DNA from: an uncultured Clostridia bacterium
GTDB lineage: Bacteria > Bacillota > Clostridia > TANB77 > CAG-508
Assembly (NCBI GenBank): GCA_934177725.1
Contig: CAKPPO010000012.1
Coordinates: 1 to 53,120, forward strand
Direction: 5' to 3'
DNA length: 53,120 bases
Positions within the stretch are counted from its first letter, which is position 1. Every line of letters starts with the position of its first letter. The position numbers and the translations under genes were made by a program. This document shows, in pieces, positions 17,361 to 24,467 of the stretch. The notes beneath the pieces were generated by a model. The model did not search any database. It saw only the letters and a list, made by a program, of their open reading frames with translations, and was not told the DNA's origin.

Positions 17361-17891
17361 TTATTTTAAGAATTTTTTATTATAGTTTTCTATGCATTCT
17401 TGTATTATTCTTTCTGCTTCTTCTCTACCTTCTATTTTATCTACCATTGTTTGTTTTCCCTCAAGTTGTTTATAGACTTCAAAAAAGTGTTTGATTTCAC
17501 ATGCTATATGTTCTGGAATATCTTCAATATTTTTGTAGCAATTTAAAAATGGATCATTTTTTGGTATTGCTATAATTTTTTCGTCAAATTGGTATCCATC
17601 AATCATTTTTAATACACCAATTGGGTATACTTCAACCAATGCCATTGACACTATTTTTTCTTGACAAAGTACTAATACGTCTAATGGATCTTCATCTCCT
17701 GCATATGTTCTTGGAATAAAACCATAATTTGCTGGGTAGTGTGTAGATGTATATAATACTCTATCTAGCTTAAGCATTCCTGTTTGCTTGTCAAGCTCAT
17801 ATTTGTTTCTTCCTCCTTTTGATATTTCAATAACTGCTACAAAATCATCCTTTTTTATTCTTTCAGGATTGATGTCATGCCATATATTCAT
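17361..17891 (-). CDS. ppa: Family I inorganic pyrophosphatase
   Basis: Soluble enzyme hydrolysing diphosphate to phosphate, which pulls nucleic acid and protein synthesis forward. The metal-binding aspartates appear in YAGDEDPLDVLVL (about residues 65-77), and the HYPANYGFIP stretch is typical. The 176-residue length fits the bacterial hexameric form. Many Clostridia use family II instead, so the family I enzyme is mildly informative. It is the first gene of an operon with the TPR protein. Confidence 0.92.
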   Translation of the reverse strand: MNIWHDINPERIKKDDFVAVIEISKGGRNKYELDKQTGMLKLDRVLYTSTHYPANYGFIPRTYAGDEDPLDVLVLCQEKIVSMALVEVYPIGVLKMIDGYQFDEKIIAIPKNDPFLNCYKNIEDIPEHIACEIKHFFEVYKQLEGKQTMVDKIEGREEAERIIQECIENYNKKFLK

Positions 17892-18076
17892 TTTAACTAC
17901 CTCCTTTTAATCTCATTTATCTATTTTAGGCTATTTTTGTCAAAAAGTCCATAGATATTGAATATTTTTTCAAAAAACTACTAAATTTTCATTATTTTTT
18001 GCTTATTTTTATATGAAATATATTTATTTTATATGTTTATCTTATAAATATCATTCAACTTTTATACTGAAATTAT

Positions 18077-18125
18077 AAAAAGACACCTATTTTAGTATAT
18101 TTATAAACATAAAATAGTGTCTTTT
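18077..18125 (-). terminator. Terminator of the small XRE gene pair
   Basis: On the minus strand AAAAGACACTATTTT pairs with AAAATAGGTGTCTTTT across a roughly 16-nt loop, followed by TATAA. It overlaps the stop codon of the 18124 gene. Confidence 0.8.
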
Positions 18126-18411
18126 AAACAATTCTTCTTTCATTATTTATTTGTTTTCTTAAGTTTCTACACAATTTATTAAAACCAATTTCTGACAAGT
18201 AACCTATTGTTTTGCTTGATAAGTATTTGTTTTTAATAGCATACTTATTCCATTGCTTTTCATTTGGATTTTTTTCATTTCTTTTCATATATTCAATTAA
18301 AGCATTCATGCTTTCTACATAGTAGCCCCTTTTTCCTTGCTTTTTCCTAGTAGTTTTTTTATAATATGCTTTTTTCACTTTGTATTTGAATATACTTTTT
18401 TTTAAATACAT
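18124..18411 (-). CDS. Small basic protein with a WNKYA-type helical motif
   Basis: A 95-residue Lys-rich protein. The C-terminal half reads ALIEYMKRNEKNPNEKQWNK followed by YA...LSS..IGYLSEIGFNKLC, which resembles the short helical repeats next to homing endonucleases and other DNA-binding proteins. The match is by eye only. The start is taken as the ATG that overlaps the upstream stop (TAATG), so it is translationally coupled to the XRE gene. It may be a DNA-binding partner of that regulator or a remnant of a mobile element. Confidence 0.5.
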   Translation of the reverse strand: MYLKKSIFKYKVKKAYYKKTTRKKQGKRGYYVESMNALIEYMKRNEKNPNEKQWNKYAIKNKYLSSKTIGYLSEIGFNKLCRNLRKQINNERRIV

Positions 18412-18611
18412 TACCATTTTACCTTGTATAGTTCTGTTATATCAACATCTAAAGCTTTTGCCAGTTGAATCATTACAACTAAACTTGGTCCTTTTATATT
18501 ATTTTCTATATCATTAATATGTGTTGTCGATATGCCACTTTTTTCTGATAATCTATTTAAGGTTACTTTTTTCTTTTGTCTCACTTGTTTTAATAATATT
18601 TCTACATACAT
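18411..18611 (-). CDS. Small XRE-family DNA-binding protein
   Basis: This 66-residue single-domain Cro/CI-type helix-turn-helix has RLSEKSGISTTHINDIENN (about residues 20-38) as the two DNA-contact helices. It begins behind GGGGAAAAG and overlaps the next gene by 4 bp. A 5-bp palindrome with a 4-nt centre at 18662-18675 lies about 50 nt upstream and may be its operator. It probably regulates its own two-gene operon. Confidence 0.8.
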   Translation of the reverse strand: MYVEILLKQVRQKKKVTLNRLSEKSGISTTHINDIENNIKGPSLVVMIQLAKALDVDITELYKVKW

Positions 18612-18661
18612 ATTCTTTTCCCCATAGACTAATTATTTTTTATTATTTAAACACAGAATCA

Positions 18662-18675
18662 ATCCGCTATGGCGG
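18662..18675. promoter_or_regulatory. GC-rich palindrome, possible XRE operator
   Basis: TCCGC-TATG-GCGGA is a perfect 5-bp palindrome, flanked by a shorter CAAT/ATTG match. It stands out as GC-rich in a very AT-rich spacer about 50 nt upstream of the small XRE gene. Confidence 0.4.
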
Positions 18676-18959
18676 AAATTGGAAAAATATTACTAATTTT
18701 TATATTTCATTTATTTTTATCTTTTTTCTTCTATGCTATTGCATAAGGAATTTTAATGGTTTAATTGTTTTTTGTTTTTAACTTATTTGTTAATATTTAT
18801 TTTTCAATTTTTTACCATTCTTTTACATTTTATATTTGCTTAACATAATATTCTATATTTATCTTTTAATTCCTTCTTTATATATGTTTCTCTTTTATAT
18901 TGTTTTTTATACATTTTAAAATTTTATTTAAAAGTTTTTATATTTTTTTAATTTTATGC
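18676..18959. other. Gene-free AT-rich spacer
   Basis: Between the palindrome and the tRNA promoter the sequence is AT-rich, without a frame that has both an SD and coding-like codons. I see no RNA motif in it. Confidence 0.5.
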
Positions 18960-18989
18960 TTGACAAATTGTTATTCTTAGTATTATAAT
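18960..18989 (+). promoter_or_regulatory. tRNA-Leu promoter
   Basis: TTGACA (18960-18965), 18 nt and TATAAT (18984-18989) lie 34 nt before the tRNA. Confidence 0.8.
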
Positions 18990-19022
18990 ATGACTTGTCA
19001 GTTGCAAAACAGATATAAAAAT

Positions 19023-19110
19023 GCAGATGTGGCGGAACTGGCAGACGCACAGGACTTAAAATCCTGCGGTTGAATAAACCGTGCCGGTTCGATTCCGGCC
19101 ATCTGCACCA
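19023..19110 (+). tRNA. tRNA-Leu (anticodon UAA)
   Basis: The acceptor stem GCAGATG pairs with CATCTGC, and CCA is encoded. The anticodon arm CAGGA-CTTAAAA-TCCTG gives anticodon UAA. The T arm CCGGTTCGATTCCGG is canonical, and a long variable arm (class II) marks it as Leu. A tyrosine-integrase relic lies directly downstream, so this tRNA gene was probably an integration site. Confidence 0.97.
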
Positions 19111-19113
19111 TTA

Positions 19114-19405
19114 GAACCTCAAGTAGTTCGAAAGATATGCTTGAGGTTTTAATTTATAAAAAATACAGATTTTCCTAACATTTTTCCTAACACTTTTCAA
19201 TTTTCTGTGTAAGTTAAGAAAATGTTTTAAAATATATTCTTTTGAACATTTATCTAGTACCAATAGATATTTGTTTTTTATTGTCATTTGGTACAAATGA
19301 CATATTAAATTTTATTTCAAGCATATTTCTTTTTCCATATTTATTATATATATTAAATACTAGATAATAATAACCTTTATTTATTTGTACTCTACCTGTT
19401 ATCAA
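19114..19405 (-). pseudogene. Decayed tyrosine recombinase (ICE/phage-type integrase) beside tRNA-Leu
   Basis: From TTG 19405, behind AAAGGAG, a frame of 51 codons reads MITGRVQINKGYYYLVFNIY and ends at 19250 with KKQISIGTR. This is the usual N-terminal DNA-binding start of Tn916/ICE-type integrases. In another frame the sequence then reads VLDKCSKEYILKHFLNL, like the tail of such enzymes (YSHVLDKSKKEI...). The whole catalytic core, roughly 300 residues, is missing. The gene therefore appears to have lost its centre by deletion and to be non-functional. Its position next to a tRNA 3' end fits an integrase-attachment site arrangement. Confidence 0.7.
19115..19152 (+). terminator. tRNA-Leu terminator
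   Basis: A 9-bp stem (19115-19123 with 19140-19148) is followed by TTTTAATTT. Confidence 0.75.
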
Positions 19406-19422
19406 AATAAACTCCTTTTAGG

Positions 19423-19557
19423 AAAAACCTATAAAAAAATATTCACATTTAAACTGTGAACAAGCTGTAAAAGATATAAAACAATTATGTAAAAGACTCA
19501 ACAAAAATATAAATGAAAAAATAGAAATATTTATATTGATGAATAATAAAAAGTAAT
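19423..19557 (+). other. Possible coding remnant without a start codon
   Basis: An open frame with coding-like codons (KPIKKYSHLNCEQAVKDIK...) runs from a stop just upstream to TAA at 19555-19557. It has no ATG/GTG/TTG with SD at its head. It abuts the integrase relic and may be another scrap of the lost element. Confidence 0.3.
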
Positions 19558-19592
19558 TTTGGAGTAAATAAATTTAGAATCTAAAATTACTT
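19541..19592 (-). terminator. Terminator of the first sortase gene
   Basis: On the minus strand AAGTAATTTT pairs with AAAATTACTT and is followed by TTTATTATT. Confidence 0.75.
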
Positions 19593-19597
19593 TCTTT

Positions 19598-20380
19598 TTA
19601 TTGTGTTTTTTTAGCAACTATTATCATTCTACCATTTTCTTGGCTATATTCACAAGTAATTAAAGTAATAAGTTGTTCACCATAATTAGCTGTTTTTCCA
19701 GTATCATATAATTGTATTTTTTTGCAGTTATTTATGTATTCATTATATTTACTTTCATTTTCAAAGTCAAAATATTGATAATATCTAAATACATTTTTTT
19801 CATTTTGATAAAATACTCTCGACTTAAAAGCAAATATTATCTCATAATCGTTTTCGCCTTCTTCTGTTGCTATCTTTATTATAGGGTGTTGTTCGTAAAA
19901 TTCTTTATTTTGATATTTAATTAAATCTTTAAACATTTGATTATCTTTCATATCATGTCCATATATAATTACGTTTGCATTGTTATTTTTTATATCACAA
20001 TTACTATTAATAAATATAGAGCCATAGCTTGATTTTTCTTTTTTATAATTATGCGTTAAGTAGTAATCGTTATTATCTGTTTGAAGTATGGGGTAATTGA
20101 TATTTGTATCTTCAATTCGTATCCAACCTTTTATATCTGTATTTTCTTTTTGCAATTCTTTTACTTTTTCTATAAACTCACTTTTGACATATGCTAGCTC
20201 ATTTGTCGTTTCATCTAATATTATATTTTGCTGTAAATCTCCATATAAATCTTTATTTTTGTTAGAATTATAAGAGTTATATACTAGATAAGAAATTGCT
20301 AGTATAAAGCAAATAGAAAAAATTATAACTAATATTATTTTGACTTTATGTTTTGATTTTGACTTTTTTTCTTTTTTCAC
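19598..20380 (-). CDS. Class B sortase
   Basis: Membrane-anchored transpeptidase that cuts a sorting signal and joins the surface protein to the cell wall. A basic N-terminus and one membrane helix (about residues 13-34) precede the sortase domain. The catalytic triad is visible: His142 in YGHDMKD, Cys243 in TLITCEYS, Arg251 in GRMIIVAKK. The length (260) and the inserted helix before the Cys motif fit class B. The start is GTG 20380 behind AAAGGAG. It follows the NEPKTG surface protein gene, its likely substrate, so the pair probably works together. Confidence 0.92.
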   Translation of the reverse strand: MKKEKKSKSKHKVKIILVIIFSICFILAISYLVYNSYNSNKNKDLYGDLQQNIILDETTNELAYVKSEFIEKVKELQKENTDIKGWIRIEDTNINYPILQTDNNDYYLTHNYKKEKSSYGSIFINSNCDIKNNNANVIIYGHDMKDNQMFKDLIKYQNKEFYEQHPIIKIATEEGENDYEIIFAFKSRVFYQNEKNVFRYYQYFDFENESKYNEYINNCKKIQLYDTGKTANYGEQLITLITCEYSQENGRMIIVAKKTQ

Positions 20381-20402
20381 TAAAAAACTCCTTTAAATAT
20401 TG

Positions 20403-20444
20403 ATACCCTAAAATTATATCACAATTCTTATAATTCTAGGGTAT
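20403..20444. repeat. Inverted repeat between a surface-protein gene and sortase
   Basis: Arms 20403-20417 and 20430-20444 match over 15 bp with one mismatch. On the minus strand a TATAAT lies at the edge of the downstream arm and no U-run follows. It could be an operator/promoter of the sortase gene or a processing hairpin. Confidence 0.5.
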
Positions 20445-20451
20445 ATGTTAA

Positions 20452-21831
20452 TTATTTTTTTAATTTTATTGTTACTATTCCACAAATAGAGACAAGTGCA
20501 ATTATACTTGTTAATATTGTATAATCAGCAACTCCAGTTTTTGGCTCATTATCTAATTTTTTATTATTATTTGTAGTAGTAGTGGTTGTTGTTGTTTTGT
20601 CTTTTAATGCAACCATAAATGGAGATAATTCTGTTACTTTTATATTTACTTTTCCATTTTCAACAGTTTCTGTAAATTCTTCATAACTTCCATTAGCTTT
20701 CTTGTGTAATATTAATGCTTGTTCTCCATTGTTTTCTGTTCCTAATGAAAATGTAATTGTTAAACCATTACTAATATTTCCACTAGCTAATTTTAATTCA
20801 TAAGCATTGAATATATTATTAAATCCTTTTTCTTTTGCTTTTGATAACATTTCAGCATATATAGAACTTGTTTTATCAATGTTTGTTCCATTAATTGTAG
20901 CACTAGAATTACTTATAGCAACATTATCTATAATCTTCTTTGTATTAGATTTTTTTAATACTACCCTTGCACTATCACTACCATTTAAAGTCATTATATA
21001 ATATATTCCATTGTTAGTTATATTATTTTCTTCATCTACTTTTCCTGTAATTCTCCTAACATTACTAACTTCAAAATTATTCCATATTTCTTTTATTTTT
21101 GGTAAAGCATAGTTTATGTATGCTTCATCTGTATCTTGAACATTGTCAGGAATAGTTATTGTTTCAAAAGCAAGTGAAGTAATTCCCATAGTCTTGTATA
21201 GTACATTATTTTTATATAATGCTACAAAAGAATTTGCTTGTACAATATCTCCAATAGTAGCACCAAAAGCACCATAATTAATAATAACTTTAATGTTTTT
21301 ATCATTAATAATATTTTCTATGTTTTTTTGAAATTCGTTTGCTCCATAGTCTGTATTATTATTTGAAACAGCTATAGCATTAGGTAAGTTTTTTGCTTTC
21401 TCCATAACATAGTTTTTGTCTTTTTCATTGTAAGCAGATGTGTTTTTGTATTTTATTGTAATGTTCTTTTTAGCAAGTGGATCATAATTATTTTTATCTG
21501 TTGAAGATAAATAAATTGTTGCCTTATGTATGTCCTCATATAAGTCTGTTACTGATAAATTAGTATATTGTGAATTTAAAGCTTTTAAATCTATTTTATT
21601 GTCTGTAAATGCTTTAGTAATAGATTTATTAAGTGTTTCAAAATCTTGATTATCAGTAAAAACTTCACTTTCTAACATATCTACTTCAACTGTTTCTGGT
21701 ACAAGATTTAGTATTTCTTGAGGTGTTTTTGTTTGTTCTGTAGCTTGTACTACATTTGCATTAAATATGCACATTGCTAATAGTAATATTGATATTACTA
21801 TTAAAAGTTTTAAATTTGATTTTGTTTTCAT
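20452..21831 (-). CDS. Cell-wall-anchored surface protein with NEPKTG sorting signal
   Basis: A Sec signal peptide (residues 1 to about 31, ending near VVQA) is followed by an extracellular region of about 380 residues with no motif I recognise, and a Thr/Asn-rich linker. The sorting signal is NEPKTG (428-433), then a hydrophobic helix and KLKK tail. The NxPKTG form fits class B sortases better than canonical LPXTG enzymes. Its gene lies directly upstream of a class B sortase. Ligand or function of the exposed part is unknown. Confidence 0.85.
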   Translation of the reverse strand: MKTKSNLKLLIVISILLLAMCIFNANVVQATEQTKTPQEILNLVPETVEVDMLESEVFTDNQDFETLNKSITKAFTDNKIDLKALNSQYTNLSVTDLYEDIHKATIYLSSTDKNNYDPLAKKNITIKYKNTSAYNEKDKNYVMEKAKNLPNAIAVSNNNTDYGANEFQKNIENIINDKNIKVIINYGAFGATIGDIVQANSFVALYKNNVLYKTMGITSLAFETITIPDNVQDTDEAYINYALPKIKEIWNNFEVSNVRRITGKVDEENNITNNGIYYIMTLNGSDSARVVLKKSNTKKIIDNVAISNSSATINGTNIDKTSSIYAEMLSKAKEKGFNNIFNAYELKLASGNISNGLTITFSLGTENNGEQALILHKKANGSYEEFTETVENGKVNIKVTELSPFMVALKDKTTTTTTTTNNNKKLDNEPKTGVADYTILTSIIALVSICGIVTIKLKK

Positions 21832-21922
21832 TTTTTGAAAAACCCCTTTCTTAAATTATTTATAAAAATAATACCACACAAAGTTATTAAAAACAATACT
21901 TTTAGCAAATTTTGTTAAGAAT

Positions 21923-21946
21923 TACCTAACATACTTTTGTTAGGTA
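21923..21946. promoter_or_regulatory. Inverted-repeat operator before an XRE gene
   Basis: TACCTAACA (21923-21931) and TGTTAGGTA (21938-21946) are perfect inverted half-sites 6 nt apart. A further TGTTAGG half-site at 21961-21967 runs into the SD of the XRE gene. The site lies between the divergent surface protein and XRE genes, so autorepression and control of the surface protein are both plausible. Confidence 0.6.
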
Positions 21947-21979
21947 TTACACTACAATAATGTTAGGAGGTAGTTAACT

Positions 21980-22213
21980 ATGGAAAAATTAAAATTTGAT
22001 AGCAATATTTATAATACTATTAGAAAAAATATTAAAAAATATAGACGTATGAGAAAAATTACATCTGCTGAACTTGCCGAACTTGTAGACTTATCACACG
22101 ATTTTATAAGACAAATTGAAAGTGAGAAAGCCGCTTACAACTTTTCTGTTGAAACATTTTATAAAATTTCTGTTGCTCTTGATGTTTCGCTTGATATGCT
22201 AATACAAAAATAG
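21980..22213 (+). CDS. XRE-family transcriptional regulator, 77 residues
   Basis: Single helix-turn-helix domain with AELAELVDLSHDFIRQIESE (about residues 28-47) as the DNA-contact core. It is transcribed divergently from the NEPKTG surface protein, with an inverted-repeat operator in the shared spacer. GGAGGT precedes the ATG. It probably represses its own gene and possibly the sortase locus. Confidence 0.85.
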   Translation: MEKLKFDSNIYNTIRKNIKKYRRMRKITSAELAELVDLSHDFIRQIESEKAAYNFSVETFYKISVALDVSLDMLIQK

Positions 22214-22325
22214 CAATAATATTTTAGCAGTTAAATTATTTAACACTTAAAAATAGTCTTATTTTTTAGTAGTAAGAGTGTTTAAAAGCATTTATCTTAT
22301 TTTAAGTAGTTTTTAAAACTACTTT

Positions 22326-22538
22326 TTATTTTTTTATCAATTCCTTTTTATTTCCTTGAACATACCTTAATAACATATTTTGTATATTATCTAATCTTTC
22401 AGTTACTCTAGCTACACTACTAATATTAAGTTCATTGTAAAATTTAGCTGTGACAATTTGTAATTTTATGTAAAATATATTATAATAGTTATTATAAGCA
22501 AAAGAATTGTTTACTGTACTATGAGGATTCTTTACCAT
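22326..22538 (-). CDS. Doubtful small protein or gene remnant
   Basis: A frame of 70 codons starting at ATG 22538 ends in a coding-like helical stretch (VARVTERLDNIQNMLLRYVQ). It has no SD, and its 5' half overlaps the promoter and leader of the plus-strand gene at 22558. The last 40 residues look more like protein than chance, so this may be the 3' scrap of a lost gene. I do not recognise it. Confidence 0.25.
   Translation of the reverse strand: MVKNPHSTVNNSFAYNNYYNIFYIKLQIVTAKFYNELNISSVARVTERLDNIQNMLLRYVQGNKKELIKK
22458..22486 (+). promoter_or_regulatory. Promoter of the small gene at 22558
   Basis: TTGTAA (22458-22463), 17 nt and TATAAT (22481-22486). Confidence 0.65.
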
Positions 22539-22557
22539 CATCAAAGGAGGTACAAAA

Positions 22558-22767
22558 ATGAAAATTAATTTTTTAAGCTTTTTTACAAAAGGCAACAAAC
22601 GGAAAGATGAAAAAACTGATATTGTAATGCAGGTAGGCGATGTGCAATTCAAAATTATCTCTGATACAATTAAAGTCTCAGCACTTGAAGCAGATATGAT
22701 TGTCAAGATTGTCTGTGACGAAATAAAAAAAGTGACATTGTGCACAGGCAATGTCATTGCACAATGA
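22558..22767 (+). CDS. Orphan small protein of unknown function, 69 residues
   Basis: It starts behind a perfect AAAGGAGG site. A basic N-terminus (about 1-20) is followed by an alternating hydrophobic/polar region beginning MQVGDVQFKIISDTIKVS that suggests a small beta-rich domain. Codons such as GGC, CGG, GTC, TTC and CAG are more frequent than in neighbouring genes. It has its own promoter and a terminator at 22893-22932, so it is an autonomous unit. A 20-codon frame overlaps its stop. No family is recognised. Confidence 0.65.
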   Translation: MKINFLSFFTKGNKRKDEKTDIVMQVGDVQFKIISDTIKVSALEADMIVKIVCDEIKKVTLCTGNVIAQ

Positions 22768-22826
22768 ATATCGGAAGAAGTAAACAGAAAAAAGATTTGT
22801 ACAGCACATGTAAATGGGGGAGTTGA
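22764..22826 (+). CDS. Possible coupled 20-residue peptide
   Basis: ATG overlaps the previous stop as ATGA, and the frame MNIGRSKQKKDLYSTCKWGS ends at TGA 22826, inside the same transcript. The overlap allows reinitiation. Length alone makes it unreliable; it may equally be untranslated. Confidence 0.25.
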   Translation: MNIGRSKQKKDLYSTCKWGS

Positions 22827-22892
22827 TGGAAAGGACTGGCTTATTATAGTAAGCAATAATCCTCTTGAGTTTATCGATTGATTAAACTTAAT

Positions 22893-22932
22893 AAGGCAGG
22901 ATATATGTAATATTGCATATATCCTGCTTTAT
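22893..22932 (+). terminator. Terminator of the 22558 small-gene transcript
   Basis: AAGGCAGGATATATG (22893-22907) pairs with CATATATCCTGCTTT (22916-22930); the T-run is short. Confidence 0.7.
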
Positions 22933-23043
22933 GTTGTATGACAATAGTTTTAATATACAGCATATTGTCAAATATTAAAAACATAGGGCATAATCTTTTA
23001 AACTATGCATAATAGCCCATCTTATAAATATAATGTACTAATA

Positions 23044-23071
23044 TTTACTTTTACTCAAAATGTGTTATAAT
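23044..23071 (+). promoter_or_regulatory. Promoter of the small membrane-protein gene
   Basis: TTTACT (23044-23049), 16 nt and TATAAT (23066-23071) lie about 46 nt before the ATG at 23118. Confidence 0.55.
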
Positions 23072-23117
23072 GTTATTAACTATTAACTTTTTTTATTTTA
23101 AGAAAGGGGAAGCTTCT

Positions 23118-23315
23118 ATGAGAAAACGGAATAAAATCTTAACAAATGCTTTCATAATAATACCAATTATTTGCATTATTATGATTGTAATTGGTATTAT
23201 CTTCAACAACGTAAAACTTGCTGTATATGTAATTCTTGCATTGATTTTAATTGCTTTTGTTTCTAAAATTTGTCTGGCGATTATCAGTACATTCAGATCG
23301 CATATAAGCAAGTAA
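23118..23315 (+). CDS. Small two-helix membrane protein, 65 residues
   Basis: ATG 23118 follows GAAAGGGG; the frame is open from 23070 but that start has no SD. A basic N-terminus (MRKRNK) precedes two hydrophobic helices (about residues 9-29 and 34-54) joined by a short FNNVK turn, and a basic tail. Codons are less AT-rich than in neighbouring genes, as in the gene at 22558. No family is recognised; toxin-like or accessory membrane peptides share this shape, but nothing here proves either. Confidence 0.55.
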   Translation: MRKRNKILTNAFIIIPIICIIMIVIGIIFNNVKLAVYVILALILIAFVSKICLAIISTFRSHISK

Positions 23316-23344
23316 TATAGGACTTCTTGCCTTTAATCGTAACA

Positions 23345-23375
23345 AAAAATCCAACTTTTATTAAGTTGGATTTTT
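23345..23375. terminator. Bidirectional terminator
   Basis: AAAAATCCAACTT (23345-23357) pairs perfectly with AAGTTGGATTTTT (23363-23375). It serves the plus-strand small gene and the convergent gene ending at 23383. Confidence 0.85.
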
Positions 23376-23382
23376 CATTATT

Positions 23383-24465
23383 TTATTTTTCAATATATCC
23401 TTCTATTGATTTAGAATACATATCTTCTGTTATAGATTTATATCTTTCTCCGTCATAGTCATCTGTAAATCCATTATATGCTTTGTAAATATCTCCTGTT
23501 TCTGTATCATATACTCTCTCATATCCTAAAATTGCATCACTTTGTTTCTGGCTCATTCTGTCATAAGCAGCGTTTCTTGATTCCCATGAAGACATTATAC
23601 TATCTGATATTTGATTGCAAATGTTTCTTACACTTTGGAAAGTTTTCATAACCGCATCTTGTTGACTATTGTACCCACTAATAAATGTATCTGTAAAGTC
23701 TAAAGATGAAACCATTTTATTTAAAGTTTCTTCCCAGTTTATAAATTCATCTTTTGGTGCTGTAATAAATATAGTATTATATACATTTAAATAATATATA
23801 TCTATTTGTTTTCCTGACATTATATTTTCATAAACATAGTATGGACCAGCATCATAAACATATGCGGTAAATAGTCCTTCCGCTTCTTTTCCCTGTTCAT
23901 CTTTAAATGACGCTCTTAGCACATCCCCTCCAAAAGCTGAAGTTCCTACTTTTTCAATTGTAGTAAAATCTGTTAGCGTTGGAAATGTAAATGTTGCTGT
24001 ATTATTTAATGTCCCTAAATCATTAAATATCTTATAAAATCCTTCTGTTGTTTTTTCTTCTATTACAGAAGTTTTGGCAAACATTGAGTCTGGATAATAT
24101 TTTTGTTGCCACGCTTTTGCTTCTTGAGATTTGTTGTACCCTTCTGTTTTCATATTAAAAAACATTTGATAAGTTGGATTTTCTGGATTATAAACTCTTA
24201 TTGTATAATGAATATTATCTCCCGAAGTATCTACTTTCCAACCTTCTGGAACTTTCATTGTAAATAATCCATTATTATAATCTACTAAATTAATAGCTTT
24301 TGCTTCACTTTGTCTTATTTTTATTTGTTGCTTATTTGATGTGCCAGTATCTTTATTTATCATTTCATTACCACCCTTAACATTTTTTACAACTATTCCA
24401 GCAATAATAAGAACTATTATAACAGCTATTATGCTTATAATCATTATCCTTTTATCTTTTTCCAT
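23383..24465 (-). CDS. Membrane-anchored extracytoplasmic protein next to sortase
   Basis: One N-terminal membrane helix (about residues 7-27) and a large outer domain with a KVPEGWKVD...YTIRVYNPEN region, a pattern seen in PsbP-like and other secreted substrate-binding folds. There is no C-terminal sorting signal and no lipobox Cys. It starts 2 nt behind the sortase stop, with its SD inside the sortase coding end, so the two are translationally coupled. It may assist the sortase or be held at the same membrane site. The exact function is unknown. Confidence 0.65.
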   Translation of the reverse strand: MEKDKRIMIISIIAVIIVLIIAGIVVKNVKGGNEMINKDTGTSNKQQIKIRQSEAKAINLVDYNNGLFTMKVPEGWKVDTSGDNIHYTIRVYNPENPTYQMFFNMKTEGYNKSQEAKAWQQKYYPDSMFAKTSVIEEKTTEGFYKIFNDLGTLNNTATFTFPTLTDFTTIEKVGTSAFGGDVLRASFKDEQGKEAEGLFTAYVYDAGPYYVYENIMSGKQIDIYYLNVYNTIFITAPKDEFINWEETLNKMVSSLDFTDTFISGYNSQQDAVMKTFQSVRNICNQISDSIMSSWESRNAAYDRMSQKQSDAILGYERVYDTETGDIYKAYNGFTDDYDGERYKSITEDMYSKSIEGYIEK

Positions 24466-24467
24466 CT

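Noticed and set aside
18521..18781. Plus-strand frame across the XRE gene and spacer
   Set aside because: No SD, Phe/Ile-rich noise in AT-rich DNA, antisense to a clear HTH gene.
22326..22856. 176-codon minus-strand frame
   Set aside because: Its first 100 codons are the mirror of the plus-strand gene at 22558, which has a strong promoter and SD; only the last 40 codons look coding and are listed separately.
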